This document shows, piece after piece, positions 8,658-16,475 of a DNA stretch of 50,831 bases (its first letter is position 1; each line of letters starts with the position of its first letter). The notes under the pieces are model-generated. The model had not been told where the DNA came from. It ran no database searches and saw nothing but the letters and a program-made list of their open reading frames with translations. The DNA is taken from contig NZ_PJIZ01000049.1 in NCBI RefSeq assembly GCF_021596505.1, positions 1 through 50,831 on the forward strand. Reading direction: 5' to 3'. The position numbers and the translations under genes are program-made. The stretch comes from Nostoc sp. CMAA1605 (lineage in GTDB: Bacteria; Cyanobacteriota; Cyanobacteriia; Cyanobacteriales; Nostocaceae).

Positions 8658-9045
8658 GTTCCCAGTCTGGACAATTCCCATCATCCCAGCCGTGGGGGTG
8701 CATACCACAAACTAACAAGTTCCCTCCATACACATGACCATGATAATTCTGACAACCAACACAAGCGGGATTTTGTTCTGCTGTAGCTTCCACGGAGTAA
8801 GGAAAGCCAGGATCAGCATCAACAACCAAGTCTTCCAGTTCCCAATAAGCTTCTAAAAATGGTTCAGTAATCTCTTGTAAATACTGATCCACTTCAGTCA
8901 CAATAGAAGTCTGGACTTGTTCAGAAATCTCTTCTGTTAACTCAAAAAAAGCATCTACCATATCAGTCATTCCCAGGAAGAAACGCTCCACTTCATCAGC
9001 CATCGTTTCTACAATTTCCATCAAATCTTTTTGCCATTGTTCCAT
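8650..9045 (-). CDS. Conserved hypothetical protein with C-terminal Cys/His motif
   Basis: I do not recognise a named family. With the ATG start at 9045 (MEQWQKDLMEIV) the product has 131 residues; an upstream in-frame TTG at 9072 would add nine. Residues 1-80 are acidic and predicted helical (EIVETMADEVERFFLGM and onward). The C-terminus has a compact Cys/His/Trp motif: C-V-G-C-Q-N-Y-H-G-H-V-Y-G-G, then L-V-C-G-M-H-P-H-G-W, then C-P-D-W-E. Four cysteines and several histidines in about 40 residues suggest a metal site, possibly zinc, as inference. A TATAAT-like -10 box on the minus strand (9130-9135) could drive it. Confidence 0.8.
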   Translation of the reverse strand: MEQWQKDLMEIVETMADEVERFFLGMTDMVDAFFELTEEISEQVQTSIVTEVDQYLQEITEPFLEAYWELEDLVVDADPGFPYSVEATAEQNPACVGCQNYHGHVYGGNLLVCGMHPHGWDDGNCPDWEQG

Positions 9046-9189
9046 AAATGTTACGCCCTTAATTCTTGCCAACAGGACGCTTAGGGCTGCTCGGCTTGAA
9101 GCACTCTAAGTTCACCCCAGGTAATGTATATTATAAATTCTTAAGGGCGTGACATTCTACTAAACTTTTGCGGGCGTACTCAGCACTCC

Positions 9190-9570
9190 CTAATCGTTCT
9201 GCAATTTCTTTAACTCTTCTTGCAGGTCTAGCACTTGTCGGCGTAATTGATCTACGTTATCAGTCGATTCCTGTTTCACCGTGGGTTCTTCGTCTTCCTC
9301 GATAATTTCGATGCGACGAGGTTCGGAAGGCGGTGTTTTTTCAGCAGTCTCAGCAGGCGGTTGCGGTTGTTGAGCTTGTTTCATCATATCTTCCACAAAG
9401 CGGCGGGCTTCATCTGTGGTCATTTCGCCCTTTGCCACCATTTCGTCTGCCAGTTTTTGGACTTGCGATCGCAGTTCAGATAATTTTCCTCCAGCTTTCT
9501 CACCAGCGTAAGAAGCCAACCCGACACCAAGGTAAAAAGCTTTCTGAACTAAATCTCCAAAGCCAGGCAT
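9190..9570 (-). CDS. Phasin-like helical protein
   Basis: The 126-residue product begins MPGFGDLVQKAFYLGVGLAS, followed by an amphipathic helix with a stretch typical of phasin/PHA-granule-like and PspA-like small proteins (EKAGGKLSELRSQVQKLADE). Then comes MTTDEARRFVEDMMKQAQ, a Pro/Glu-rich linker (QPQPPAETAEKTPPSEP) and a C-terminal coiled coil (VDQLRRQVLDLQEELKKLQ). Cyanobacterial proteins of this shape are usually annotated as phasin family or hypothetical; polyhydroxyalkanoate binding is not shown. It lies just downstream of ffs on the same strand. Confidence 0.8.
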   Translation of the reverse strand: MPGFGDLVQKAFYLGVGLASYAGEKAGGKLSELRSQVQKLADEMVAKGEMTTDEARRFVEDMMKQAQQPQPPAETAEKTPPSEPRRIEIIEEDEEPTVKQESTDNVDQLRRQVLDLQEELKKLQND

Positions 9571-9596
9571 TGCTGCTGATTGCTCCTAGTCAAATA

Positions 9597-9693
9597 GGGG
9601 AACCCGGAGACTACGCCTACTACAAGCATCCCATGTTGCTGCTACCTTCCGGTCCTGACAAGGTTTAGGCGTTGCAGCCGCATAGATCCAGGT
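9597..9693 (-). ncRNA. ffs: Signal recognition particle RNA, small bacterial type (4.5S)
   Basis: Read on the minus strand, this region has the universal SRP helix 8 apical motif: GTCAGGACCGGAAGGTAGCA, with the GGAA tetraloop and the AGCAGC internal-loop side. On each side are complementary arms: GACCTGGATC...GCGGCTGCAACGCCTA on the 5' side and TAGGCGTAGTCTCCGGGTTC on the 3' side. The length of about 97 nt is right for the small cyanobacterial form lacking the Alu domain. The RNA binds Ffh and directs ribosomes making membrane proteins to FtsY. Confidence 0.93.
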
Positions 9694-9701
9694 CTAAAAA
9701 A

Positions 9702-9707
9702 AGTATA
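9702..9707 (-). promoter_or_regulatory. -10 box of ffs
   Basis: TATACT on the minus strand ends nine bases upstream of the presumed RNA 5' end at 9693, the right distance for a sigma-70-type -10 element. No good -35 hexamer is seen 17 bases further up. Confidence 0.4.
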
Positions 9708-9732
9708 ACACTAAATTCTGTGTAAGTGAGTA

Positions 9733-9999
9733 TTATTCGACAACGATTTTCCATTCGTATAATTTGTAGTTGACACAACCGTTATATACCAAGGGATCAC
9801 GCGCCACAATTTTCTCGGCTTCCTCCATTGAAGCCGCTTCAAACAGTAACATCCCGCCACCCATCTTTGCCCAGTAACCAGTTTTAGCTTTGTGTCCTTG
9901 AGCAATCAACTCTTGGACGTAGGCTCTATGGGCAGGTACGTATTGATCAAAGGTAGTTTTATCAACTTTGCCCTCTTCTATCTTGACAAACCACGGCAT
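9733..9999 (-). CDS. YciI family protein
   Basis: The 88-residue product matches the YCII-related fold: start MPWFVKIEEGKVDKTTF, a central RAYVQELIAQGHKAKTGYWA, then GGMLLFEAASMEEAEKIVARDPLV and a final beta strand YNGCVNYKLYEWKIV. The DP in ARDPLV is the conserved acidic turn of the family. YciI proteins are small dimers related to muconolactone isomerase and EthD folds; their role is generally unknown. The gene sits just upstream of the ffs promoter and is transcribed in the same direction. Confidence 0.88.
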   Translation of the reverse strand: MPWFVKIEEGKVDKTTFDQYVPAHRAYVQELIAQGHKAKTGYWAKMGGGMLLFEAASMEEAEKIVARDPLVYNGCVNYKLYEWKIVVE

Positions 10000-10192
10000 T
10001 GTATTTGAAGTCCCCTTGCGACAAAAAACTTATTTTAGTAGTTTATCGGTGTTAAGTTACGAATTGTAACGAACTGCTAATTCACCTCAGCTGCAATTAG
10101 ATAGTCCTATAGATTCTCTGCAATAAATTAATCAAATGTGGAGGTACCCCATCATTATTTCATCAATGTAAATAAAGTTGAGAAGAGGAAAT

Positions 10193-11686
10193 ATGTTAGA
10201 TCATCTCAGTGACAACAATTCTATTCAACTAAATAATCGTTACTTATTACTCAAACAACTCCAAAAAAATCGAGGAAGATATACACACCTTGCTAAAGAT
10301 TTGCAGACAGAACAATTAGTAGTTATTAAAGTCCTGTTATTTAACCAGGAATTTCGGTGGGAAGACTTGAAGTTATTTGTCAGAGAAGCAGAAACTCTCA
10401 AAAGTCTGTCTCATCCTGGTATACCTAATTATATTGATTATTTTGAACTAGATATATCCAATCTCCAAGGATTTGCCTTAGTGCAGACTTATATCATAGC
10501 CGAATCTCTGCAAGCACATCTAGAAAACGGGCGAAACTTTAATGAGCGAGATATTAAACAGCTAGGAGAATCTTTATTAGCCATATTAGATTATTTACAT
10601 TCACGTCAACCAAGTGTGATTCATCGTGATCTTAAACCTAGCAATATTCTCTTAGCTAATCGTACTGGTAACAGTGTCGGTAATGTATATTTAGTAGATT
10701 TTGGCTCTGTAAAGACAACTATACAATCCAACAGTACAAGGACAGTGGTTGGTACATACGGATATATGCCACCAGAGCAGTTTGGAGGGAGAGTATGCCC
10801 AGCTTCTGATATTTATAGTTTAGGTGCAACTTTAATTTATTTATTGACAAAAAAGCATCCTGCTGAATTACTAGATGATGATTTAAGCTTTCCAATCAGC
10901 AATATAAATAATATTAGCTCGGAACTCAATCTTTGGTTAAAGTTAATGACTCAGGCTAGTCTAAATCGTCGTTTTAATTCTGCTGCACTAGCACTAAAAT
11001 ATTTAGAAAATTTATCTGACCTTAATTTAAAGTATTCTCAAGACTTACAGGTAGCTATCAAACCTAAGTTTAGCAAAATTAAACTGATTATAACACCTGA
11101 AGAACTTTATATATTTTTTCCGCGTAAGAATATATTTAAATCTATATTTACTATATTTAAATTTATATTTGAGGTTTCTTTTCCTTTTATTATGGTATAT
11201 GGATTTATATTTTTCTTCATCTTTGTAAATGTCTTTTTGCGAAATAAGTTAATTTTTATTTTAGATTTAATAAAATTCATCCCTCAATATTTATTTATTG
11301 CCTGTGGTATATCAATATCTAGTTTAATACTTTATCTTTTGAGCCATACAATTTTAGCAAAAGTATATTTAAAAATAGATAAGACAAATGTAGTTATTGA
11401 TAGACAAATATTTAGTCATACATCTTTGAGTTTATCAAAACCAATACTAATTATTCCTAGAGCTTATATTTGGAAGCTAGTTTCCACAGCACAACAATAT
11501 AAACTCACTAAGTTAAATCAAAGCTATAAAAACACAGATAAACCTCCAAATTTAGTAATTTGGGAGGGTACAATCAATCATTATGACTTGAATTCATATT
11601 TAGATTTGCCCCTGAGTTTAGATGAACGTAACTGGATAGCACAAGAGATCAGTAATTTCTTAGATATTCCCATAACTGAAGAATAA
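10193..11686 (+). CDS. Ser/Thr protein kinase with C-terminal membrane module (first of tandem pair)
   Basis: With the ATG at 10193 (MLDHLSDNNS) the product has 497 residues; a TTG at 10178 is also in frame. Residues 16-280 are a Hanks-type kinase: Lys K46 in VVIKVLLF, catalytic loop HRDLKPSN (144-151), DFG (169-171) and MPPEQFGG (192-199). The glycine-rich nucleotide loop is degenerate: KQLQKNRGRYTHLAKD replaces GxGxxG. Residues about 315-395 hold two or three hydrophobic helices (PFIMVYGFIFFFIFVNVF; FIACGISISSLILYLL), then a polar C-terminal domain ending DERNWIAQEISNFLDIPI. That ending is shared with the next gene. The region is AT-rich. The substrate is unknown. Confidence 0.9.
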   Translation: MLDHLSDNNSIQLNNRYLLLKQLQKNRGRYTHLAKDLQTEQLVVIKVLLFNQEFRWEDLKLFVREAETLKSLSHPGIPNYIDYFELDISNLQGFALVQTYIIAESLQAHLENGRNFNERDIKQLGESLLAILDYLHSRQPSVIHRDLKPSNILLANRTGNSVGNVYLVDFGSVKTTIQSNSTRTVVGTYGYMPPEQFGGRVCPASDIYSLGATLIYLLTKKHPAELLDDDLSFPISNINNISSELNLWLKLMTQASLNRRFNSAALALKYLENLSDLNLKYSQDLQVAIKPKFSKIKLIITPEELYIFFPRKNIFKSIFTIFKFIFEVSFPFIMVYGFIFFFIFVNVFLRNKLIFILDLIKFIPQYLFIACGISISSLILYLLSHTILAKVYLKIDKTNVVIDRQIFSHTSLSLSKPILIIPRAYIWKLVSTAQQYKLTKLNQSYKNTDKPPNLVIWEGTINHYDLNSYLDLPLSLDERNWIAQEISNFLDIPITEE

Positions 11687-11739
11687 GAATCTCTCATTAA
11701 TTCAATTTTTCATAATTGTCAGCCTTAAGTAGTGAAGAT

Positions 11740-13257
11740 ATGTTGAATTATACTGAAGTATTGCATAATCGATATCAGATTCAGAAACAGTTGGGATGTA
11801 ATATCAACCGTTATACATACTTAGCTAAAGATTTGCAAACTCACCAATTAGTTATAGTTAAACTGCTAATATTTAACGATGCCTTCCATTGGGATGACTT
11901 AAAATTATTTGAGAGAGAAGTTAAAATTCTACAATCTTTATCACATCCATCTATTCCTCAATACATTGAATATTTTACAATAAATAGTCCTAATTTAAAC
12001 GGGTTTGCTTTGGTACAAACTTATATTGACGCTCAATCTCTACAAACATATCTGATCAATGGGCGCACATTTAGTGAAATAGAAGTCAGGCAACTAGCCA
12101 AACAGTTACTTTCAATATTAGATTATCTTCATTCTCACCAACCTTGTGTAATTCACCGCGATATTAAACCCAGTAATGTTTTATTATCTAATCGCTCATC
12201 TCATAGTGTTGGTGATGTTTATTTAGTTGACTTTGGCTCATTGCATCTTGCCAATTATCAAGATGGCACTATTACAATAGTTGGTACTTATGGTTATATG
12301 CCACCAGAACAATTCGGTGGTAAAGTTCTTCCTGCTTCTGATATTTATAGTTTAGGAACAACACTCATCTATTTAATAACAGGTATAGAACCCGCAGATT
12401 TACCCCAGGAAAATTTACAAATTCAGTTTGAACAATTTACTCATGTTAGTTCTAGCTTTAGAGACTGGTTGAAATTAATGACACATCCCCGTCTCAAAAA
12501 ACGTTTTAGCTCCGTTACAGAATCTTTAAATGCTTTGGAATCGGGTAAAATAGAATTTAATGAGCCACCACTCAGTAGAATTATTATTGAAAAAAAAGAT
12601 GACTCTCTAAATATTACTATTCCTTACAAGCAGAGTAATTCTGCCAAAAATGATTATATGAAATCTATTAATAAGGTGAAACAAAAATATCATGAATCAT
12701 GGCTCTCGAAAATTCTCTCGATACTAATCAATCCTGCTTTATATATATTTATTTTTCTGATAATCTTACCTCTTATTCCGATAATTATTCCGATGATATT
12801 AATATCAATGTTTATTGAATTAATTAATCGTATTAAGCTTGATACTTTTCCAGAAAATTATAAATTTATTAATACTTTATTCCCTGGTATAAATAACCAA
12901 CTATCCATTAATGAAACTATTAAATCCATCGATTCTTTAAATTTAAATATTGCAGCACAAAAAATTTCTTTAACATTTAATTACACATCAAAATCCAAAA
13001 TCAAGGAAGTTTATACAGTTTGCAAAAAGCCTGTACAAAGGCTTTCTAGTATAATATTTCAAAAGAGAAGTTATGAGGAATTTGAAGTAAACACTGAGGG
13101 AGGTAAAGAAATACAAGAAAAGGAAGTACCCCCCATGCTCTTTATAGTGATAGGTAATCAAGGATATGGATTAAGTTATCAACTTACTACATCAGAAACT
13201 TATTTTATAGCAGAAGAAATTAGTAAATTTATAGATATACCAATTACTTGGGTCTAG
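11740..13257 (+). CDS. Ser/Thr protein kinase with C-terminal membrane module (second of tandem pair)
   Basis: With the ATG at 11740 the product has 505 residues; an in-frame TTG at 11716 would add eight. It is clearly a paralogue of the kinase just upstream, 53 bp away, sharing RYxYLAKDLQT, FxWDDLKLF and the closing EISKFIDIPIT. K41 is the ATP lysine, HRDIKPSN begins at 139 and DFG is at 164-166. The glycine loop reads KQLGCNINRYTYLA, keeping one glycine. Residues about 335-370 form a hydrophobic segment with two helices separated by prolines (IFIFLIILPLIPIIIPMIL). The C-terminal 140 residues are unlike known sensor domains and are AT-rich. Duplication followed by divergence outside the kinase domain is the simplest reading. 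Confidence 0.9.
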   Translation: MLNYTEVLHNRYQIQKQLGCNINRYTYLAKDLQTHQLVIVKLLIFNDAFHWDDLKLFEREVKILQSLSHPSIPQYIEYFTINSPNLNGFALVQTYIDAQSLQTYLINGRTFSEIEVRQLAKQLLSILDYLHSHQPCVIHRDIKPSNVLLSNRSSHSVGDVYLVDFGSLHLANYQDGTITIVGTYGYMPPEQFGGKVLPASDIYSLGTTLIYLITGIEPADLPQENLQIQFEQFTHVSSSFRDWLKLMTHPRLKKRFSSVTESLNALESGKIEFNEPPLSRIIIEKKDDSLNITIPYKQSNSAKNDYMKSINKVKQKYHESWLSKILSILINPALYIFIFLIILPLIPIIIPMILISMFIELINRIKLDTFPENYKFINTLFPGINNQLSINETIKSIDSLNLNIAAQKISLTFNYTSKSKIKEVYTVCKKPVQRLSSIIFQKRSYEEFEVNTEGGKEIQEKEVPPMLFIVIGNQGYGLSYQLTTSETYFIAEEISKFIDIPITWV

Positions 13258-13264
13258 ACTAGAT

Positions 13265-13297
13265 TTCTTGCAGGAGAAACTATCGATAGTTTCTGCA
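13265..13297 (+). terminator. Hairpin after tandem kinase genes
   Basis: Arms TTGCAG..AAACTAT and ATAGTTT.CTGCAA meet at CG eight bases after the kinase stop codon. A three-base bulge interrupts the left arm. There is no T run, so efficient termination is uncertain. Confidence 0.4.
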
Positions 13298-13463
13298 AAC
13301 GTTGTTATACCAGAAAGTTGTGCGATCGCTATTTTCAAAATACCTGTTTCAGTGAAATTTTGCTTTTTTGTCTGGTCATAGCTAATCACAATTTATTACA
13401 GAGTGATTGCAGATGACAAAAAATCACATTTTATTAGTAAATAAGTCAATTAATCTGAATCAA

Positions 13464-14714
13464 TTAGCTAGTCAACAACCTCCGCCGCAATAAATCTAGG
13501 GCTGTACAAGCACTCAGATGACGAATAAAAGAGCGATCGCGCATTGTCCCAAACTGATATTTAAAACTTTTGACTTCATCATTCGGCCCTGCTAAACCAA
13601 TATAAACCAATCCCACAGGCTTAGTTTCACTTCCCCCAGTGGGGCCAGCAATCCCCGTGATACTTAATCCCCAAGTAGTTGCTAGGCGGGTTTTAACACC
13701 AATTGCCATCTGCTCTGCAACGGTATCACTAACTGCTCCAAACTCTGCTAAATCTTCCGGCTTCACTCCCAATAACCCCACTTTCACGGAGTTATCGTAG
13801 GAAATTACACCACCCCAAAAATAATCAGAACTACCAGAGATTTCTGTTAACATTTGCCCCAAAGTTCCACCAGTGCAAGATTCAGCCACTGCTAGGGTTT
13901 CTCCTGATGTCCGTAATAATTGACCGACAACGGAAGCTAAGGTGTCATTATCCACACCATAGAAATCCAAACCTGCAATTTCTTTAATCTGTTGTTCTAC
14001 AGGTGCAATCAACGCCTCGGCTGCGACTGATGAGTTGGCTTTAGCTGAAACACGTAGCCGTACTTCTCCTTTCCCTGCATAGGGTGCAACTGTGGGATTC
14101 GGTAAGTTAAAATAATCACTCACTTTTTCTGCTAAAGCAGATTCCCCAATTCCCCAAAACCTCAAACTGCGGCTATAAATAATTTCTTGACCCCAACCTT
14201 GACTTTTCAAAAATGGTACGGCTGTTTCTTCCCACATTCGGCGCATTTCACTGGGAACACCAGGGAAAGTCAAAATGGTAATATCTGGGCGGGGTTTCCA
14301 GATTATCCCAGGTGCTGTACCACTGGGATTAGGTAAAATATCTGCACCTTGGGGAATCAATGCTTGTTTGCGGTTACTAGGAGTCATCACCCGACCACGG
14401 TGAGCAAATTTCTGGGAGATATCTTCAATAATGGCTGCGTCTTCTACTAAAGGCGCGCCAAAAAAATCAGCGATAGTTTCACAGGTTAAGTCATCGGGAG
14501 TGGGGCCTAGTCCACCGGTAAAAATGAGAATATTAGCTCTGGAAATAGCAATTTCAATAACTTGCTTGATGCGTTCTGGATTATCTCCTACCACGGTTTG
14601 ATGATAGTGGGGAATTCCTAATTGGGCTAGTTGTTGGGCTAGATATTGAGCATTTCCGTTTAGGATATCTCCCAGTAAAAGTTCAGTACCGACACAAATA
14701 ATTTCTGCACTCAT
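13464..14714 (-). CDS. cinA: CinA-like protein
   Basis: The 416-residue product has both CinA parts. Residues 1-170 are the MoaB/MogA-like COG1058 domain (MSAEIICVGTELLLGDILNG; FTGGLGPTPDDLT; FPGVPSEM), and about 255-410 are the PncC nicotinamide-nucleotide amidase domain (AVAESCTGGTLGQMLTEISG; SYDNSVKVGLLGV; TGIAGPTGGSETKPVG). CinA salvages NAD by cleaving oxidised pyridine nucleotides and deamidating NMN, and is often linked to competence regulons. Full length, with no sign of truncation. It is transcribed leftward and preceded by a repeat-rich gap. Confidence 0.96.
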   Translation of the reverse strand: MSAEIICVGTELLLGDILNGNAQYLAQQLAQLGIPHYHQTVVGDNPERIKQVIEIAISRANILIFTGGLGPTPDDLTCETIADFFGAPLVEDAAIIEDISQKFAHRGRVMTPSNRKQALIPQGADILPNPSGTAPGIIWKPRPDITILTFPGVPSEMRRMWEETAVPFLKSQGWGQEIIYSRSLRFWGIGESALAEKVSDYFNLPNPTVAPYAGKGEVRLRVSAKANSSVAAEALIAPVEQQIKEIAGLDFYGVDNDTLASVVGQLLRTSGETLAVAESCTGGTLGQMLTEISGSSDYFWGGVISYDNSVKVGLLGVKPEDLAEFGAVSDTVAEQMAIGVKTRLATTWGLSITGIAGPTGGSETKPVGLVYIGLAGPNDEVKSFKYQFGTMRDRSFIRHLSACTALDLLRRRLLTS

Positions 14715-14819
14715 TGATTTCTTGTCAAAAGTAAAAATAAAATTTTGGCTTTAAAAGCAATTCTTAAACATTACCTTGTCAGATAAAGCCTTCTAAATTG
14801 CATTAGCGTGGCAGGACGT

Positions 14820-14884
14820 TAGTCCATTGCGTTAGCGTTCGCGTAGCGTCTCGTAGAGAAGCGGGACGAAGTCCATTGCGAATT
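14820..14884. repeat. Interspersed repeat (GCGTTAGCG..GGGACGAAGTCCATTGCG)
   Basis: The element contains CGCGTAGCGTCTCGTAGAGAAG followed by CGGGACGAAGTCCATTGCGAATTG. A shorter copy with GCGTTAGCGAAGCGGGACGAAGTCCATTGCGAATTG is at 23621-23656 beside argG. GCGTAGCGTCTCGTAGAG has internal dyad symmetry. It lies in the 427-bp gap upstream of cinA. Confidence 0.6.
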
Positions 14885-15066
14885 GATATTACTGATAGTA
14901 ATTTGTATCAGGTTAACACACTACTTAGTTAGCCAATCAATAAATAAGGCGTGTTTACGCCAAAGCGTCACACACCCTGAGAAGATTGGTCAATGTCGTT
15001 TTGAATTTAAGTAGAACGACTTGAAAAAACCAAACTATGTAAAGTAATGTAAAAAAATTGCATTTA

Positions 15067-15100
15067 GTTCGTAGTAAGGACTTTAGTCCTTACTACGAAC
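15067..15100. repeat. Perfect 34-bp palindromic repeat
   Basis: Arms of 16 bp (GTTCGTAGTAAGGACT and its complement) flank TT. It lies 42 bp beyond the stop of the leftward MraY/WecA-family gene, so its transcript would fold into a strong hairpin. Related arms recur at 23432-23485 and as a fragment at 28686-28710, so it is a dispersed REP-like family. Confidence 0.8.
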
Positions 15101-15141
15101 CTTTAATTATTTACACCGTTCTACTTAGAGTGCCATATTAA

Positions 15142-16203
15142 TTACTTTTGTAATTTACGATTTTGCTGAGAAAACTTGCGGACTCTCCAACAGACGTAAC
15201 TTAAAAGTGAAGTGGTTGCACAAATGTAAGCAATACTGCTAGGTACACCAGCCACAAATAATGCTAAACTTCCTACCCACAAAGTTAGACAGTAGATAAA
15301 TAATACTGACCAGCGATGGGATAAACCCGCTTGCAAAAGGCGATGATGGAGGTGACATTTATCTGCAACCCAAGGTCGTTTCCCTTGACGTAGACGAGCC
15401 AAAATCACGGCGGACATATCTACAATGGGGACAGCCAAAATTAAGTATGGTAAAAGAACGGCAGTGAAAGCGGGGATTTTGACTAAACCAATCACACCCA
15501 CAGAGGCTAAAGTAAAACCCATAAAATATGAGCCACCGTCACCCATAAAAATTTGTGCTGGGTTGAAGTTGTAGCGGAGAAATCCTAAAGCTGCACCAGC
15601 TAAGGCGGCTGCAATTAAAGCGGCGGCTGGTTGCTGCATAAATAAGGATACAAATAGCATAACGACAGCCGCAATCCCAGAAACCCCAGCCGCCAGACCA
15701 TCTAAGCCGTCAATCCAATTGATGGCGTTGACCATCCCGACTAACCAAACTACAGTAATAGGCAAACTGAGCCAGTGGAGGTTAACTATACCAACAGTAG
15801 GGATAGTAATAAAATCTATGCTGACACCAGCTTTCCAAGCACAGGCGGCAACAATTATTTGCATTAACAGTCTTGTTAGAGGAGATAAACTTAATAAGTC
15901 ATCGGCTAAACCAATCAAAAAAAAGCCAAGACCACCTAAAGTTACGCCCCAAATTTGCCATTCCTTTTCGGGAGGCAGATTAGCAAAGCCACCCAACCAC
16001 CACACAATCATTAGAGATAGTATTGTACCTGCGAAGATGGATACTCCTCCCAGGCGTACCATCGGACGGTCATGAATTTTGCGACCACCAGGTTGATCTA
16101 CGCGTCCACTTTTAATGCCAATCTTTTTGACATCAGGCGTAGTCCAAAGGACGACTACTGCGGCAACGAGGAAGGCGATCAGATGATATATCTGAGCAGG
16201 CAT
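15142..16203 (-). CDS. Undecaprenyl-phosphate GlcNAc-1-phosphate transferase (MraY/WecA family)
   Basis: This 353-residue membrane enzyme has about ten helices and the signature loops of the polyprenyl-phosphate N-acetylhexosamine-1-phosphate transferases: GGVSIFAGT, the Mg-binding GLADDLLSLSPLTRLLMQ, NAINWIDGLDGLAAGVSGI, IFMGDGGSYFMGF and the C-terminal HLHHRLLQAG. The last motif and general shape point to WecA/TagO-type GlcNAc-1-P transfer (start of polysaccharide or O-antigen synthesis) rather than peptidoglycan MraY, though substrate is inferred. It lies downstream of glyA on the same strand, separated by 269 bp of repeats. Confidence 0.92.
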   Translation of the reverse strand: MPAQIYHLIAFLVAAVVVLWTTPDVKKIGIKSGRVDQPGGRKIHDRPMVRLGGVSIFAGTILSLMIVWWLGGFANLPPEKEWQIWGVTLGGLGFFLIGLADDLLSLSPLTRLLMQIIVAACAWKAGVSIDFITIPTVGIVNLHWLSLPITVVWLVGMVNAINWIDGLDGLAAGVSGIAAVVMLFVSLFMQQPAAALIAAALAGAALGFLRYNFNPAQIFMGDGGSYFMGFTLASVGVIGLVKIPAFTAVLLPYLILAVPIVDMSAVILARLRQGKRPWVADKCHLHHRLLQAGLSHRWSVLFIYCLTLWVGSLALFVAGVPSSIAYICATTSLLSYVCWRVRKFSQQNRKLQK

Positions 16204-16295
16204 CTGTAATTTTTTAGAAAGTTTATTAACAAAAATTGGCCAAGGACGTTTCCTTCATATTTTTACTACATTTCAGGCCTAAATCAGCATAAGAA

Positions 16296-16475
16296 TTGGA
16301 TATTGGGAATGGGGCATGGGGAATGGGGCATGGGGCAAGTAGGAAGTGTGGGAGGGGTGGGAGGTGTGGGAGGATAGGGAAGAAATCTTTCCCCCCACAC
16401 TCCCCACACTCCCCACACTCCCTATACTTCCCAGTCCCCAATCCCCAGTCCCCAATCCCCAATCCCCAATCCCTA
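16296..16475. repeat. STRR heptamer/G-C-skewed repeat block between glyA and the transferase gene
   Basis: G-rich units (GGGGAATGGGGCATG, GTGGGAGG) on the left are followed by C-rich units (CCCCACACT x3, CCCCAGT/CCCCAAT x5) on the right. The two halves are partly complementary and could fold into a cruciform. The right end contains the stop codon of glyA (TAG at 16473-16475). Small open frames in this block are repeat artefacts. Confidence 0.85.

Noticed and set aside
8527..8660. preQ1 riboswitch upstream of queF
   Set aside because: The region is a pyrimidine-rich tandem repeat, with no aptamer-like stem and A-rich tail visible.
13192..13389. 65-codon minus-strand frame at the end of the second kinase
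   Set aside because: It overlaps the kinase C-terminus on the opposite strand, has no ribosome site, and its composition is not protein-like.
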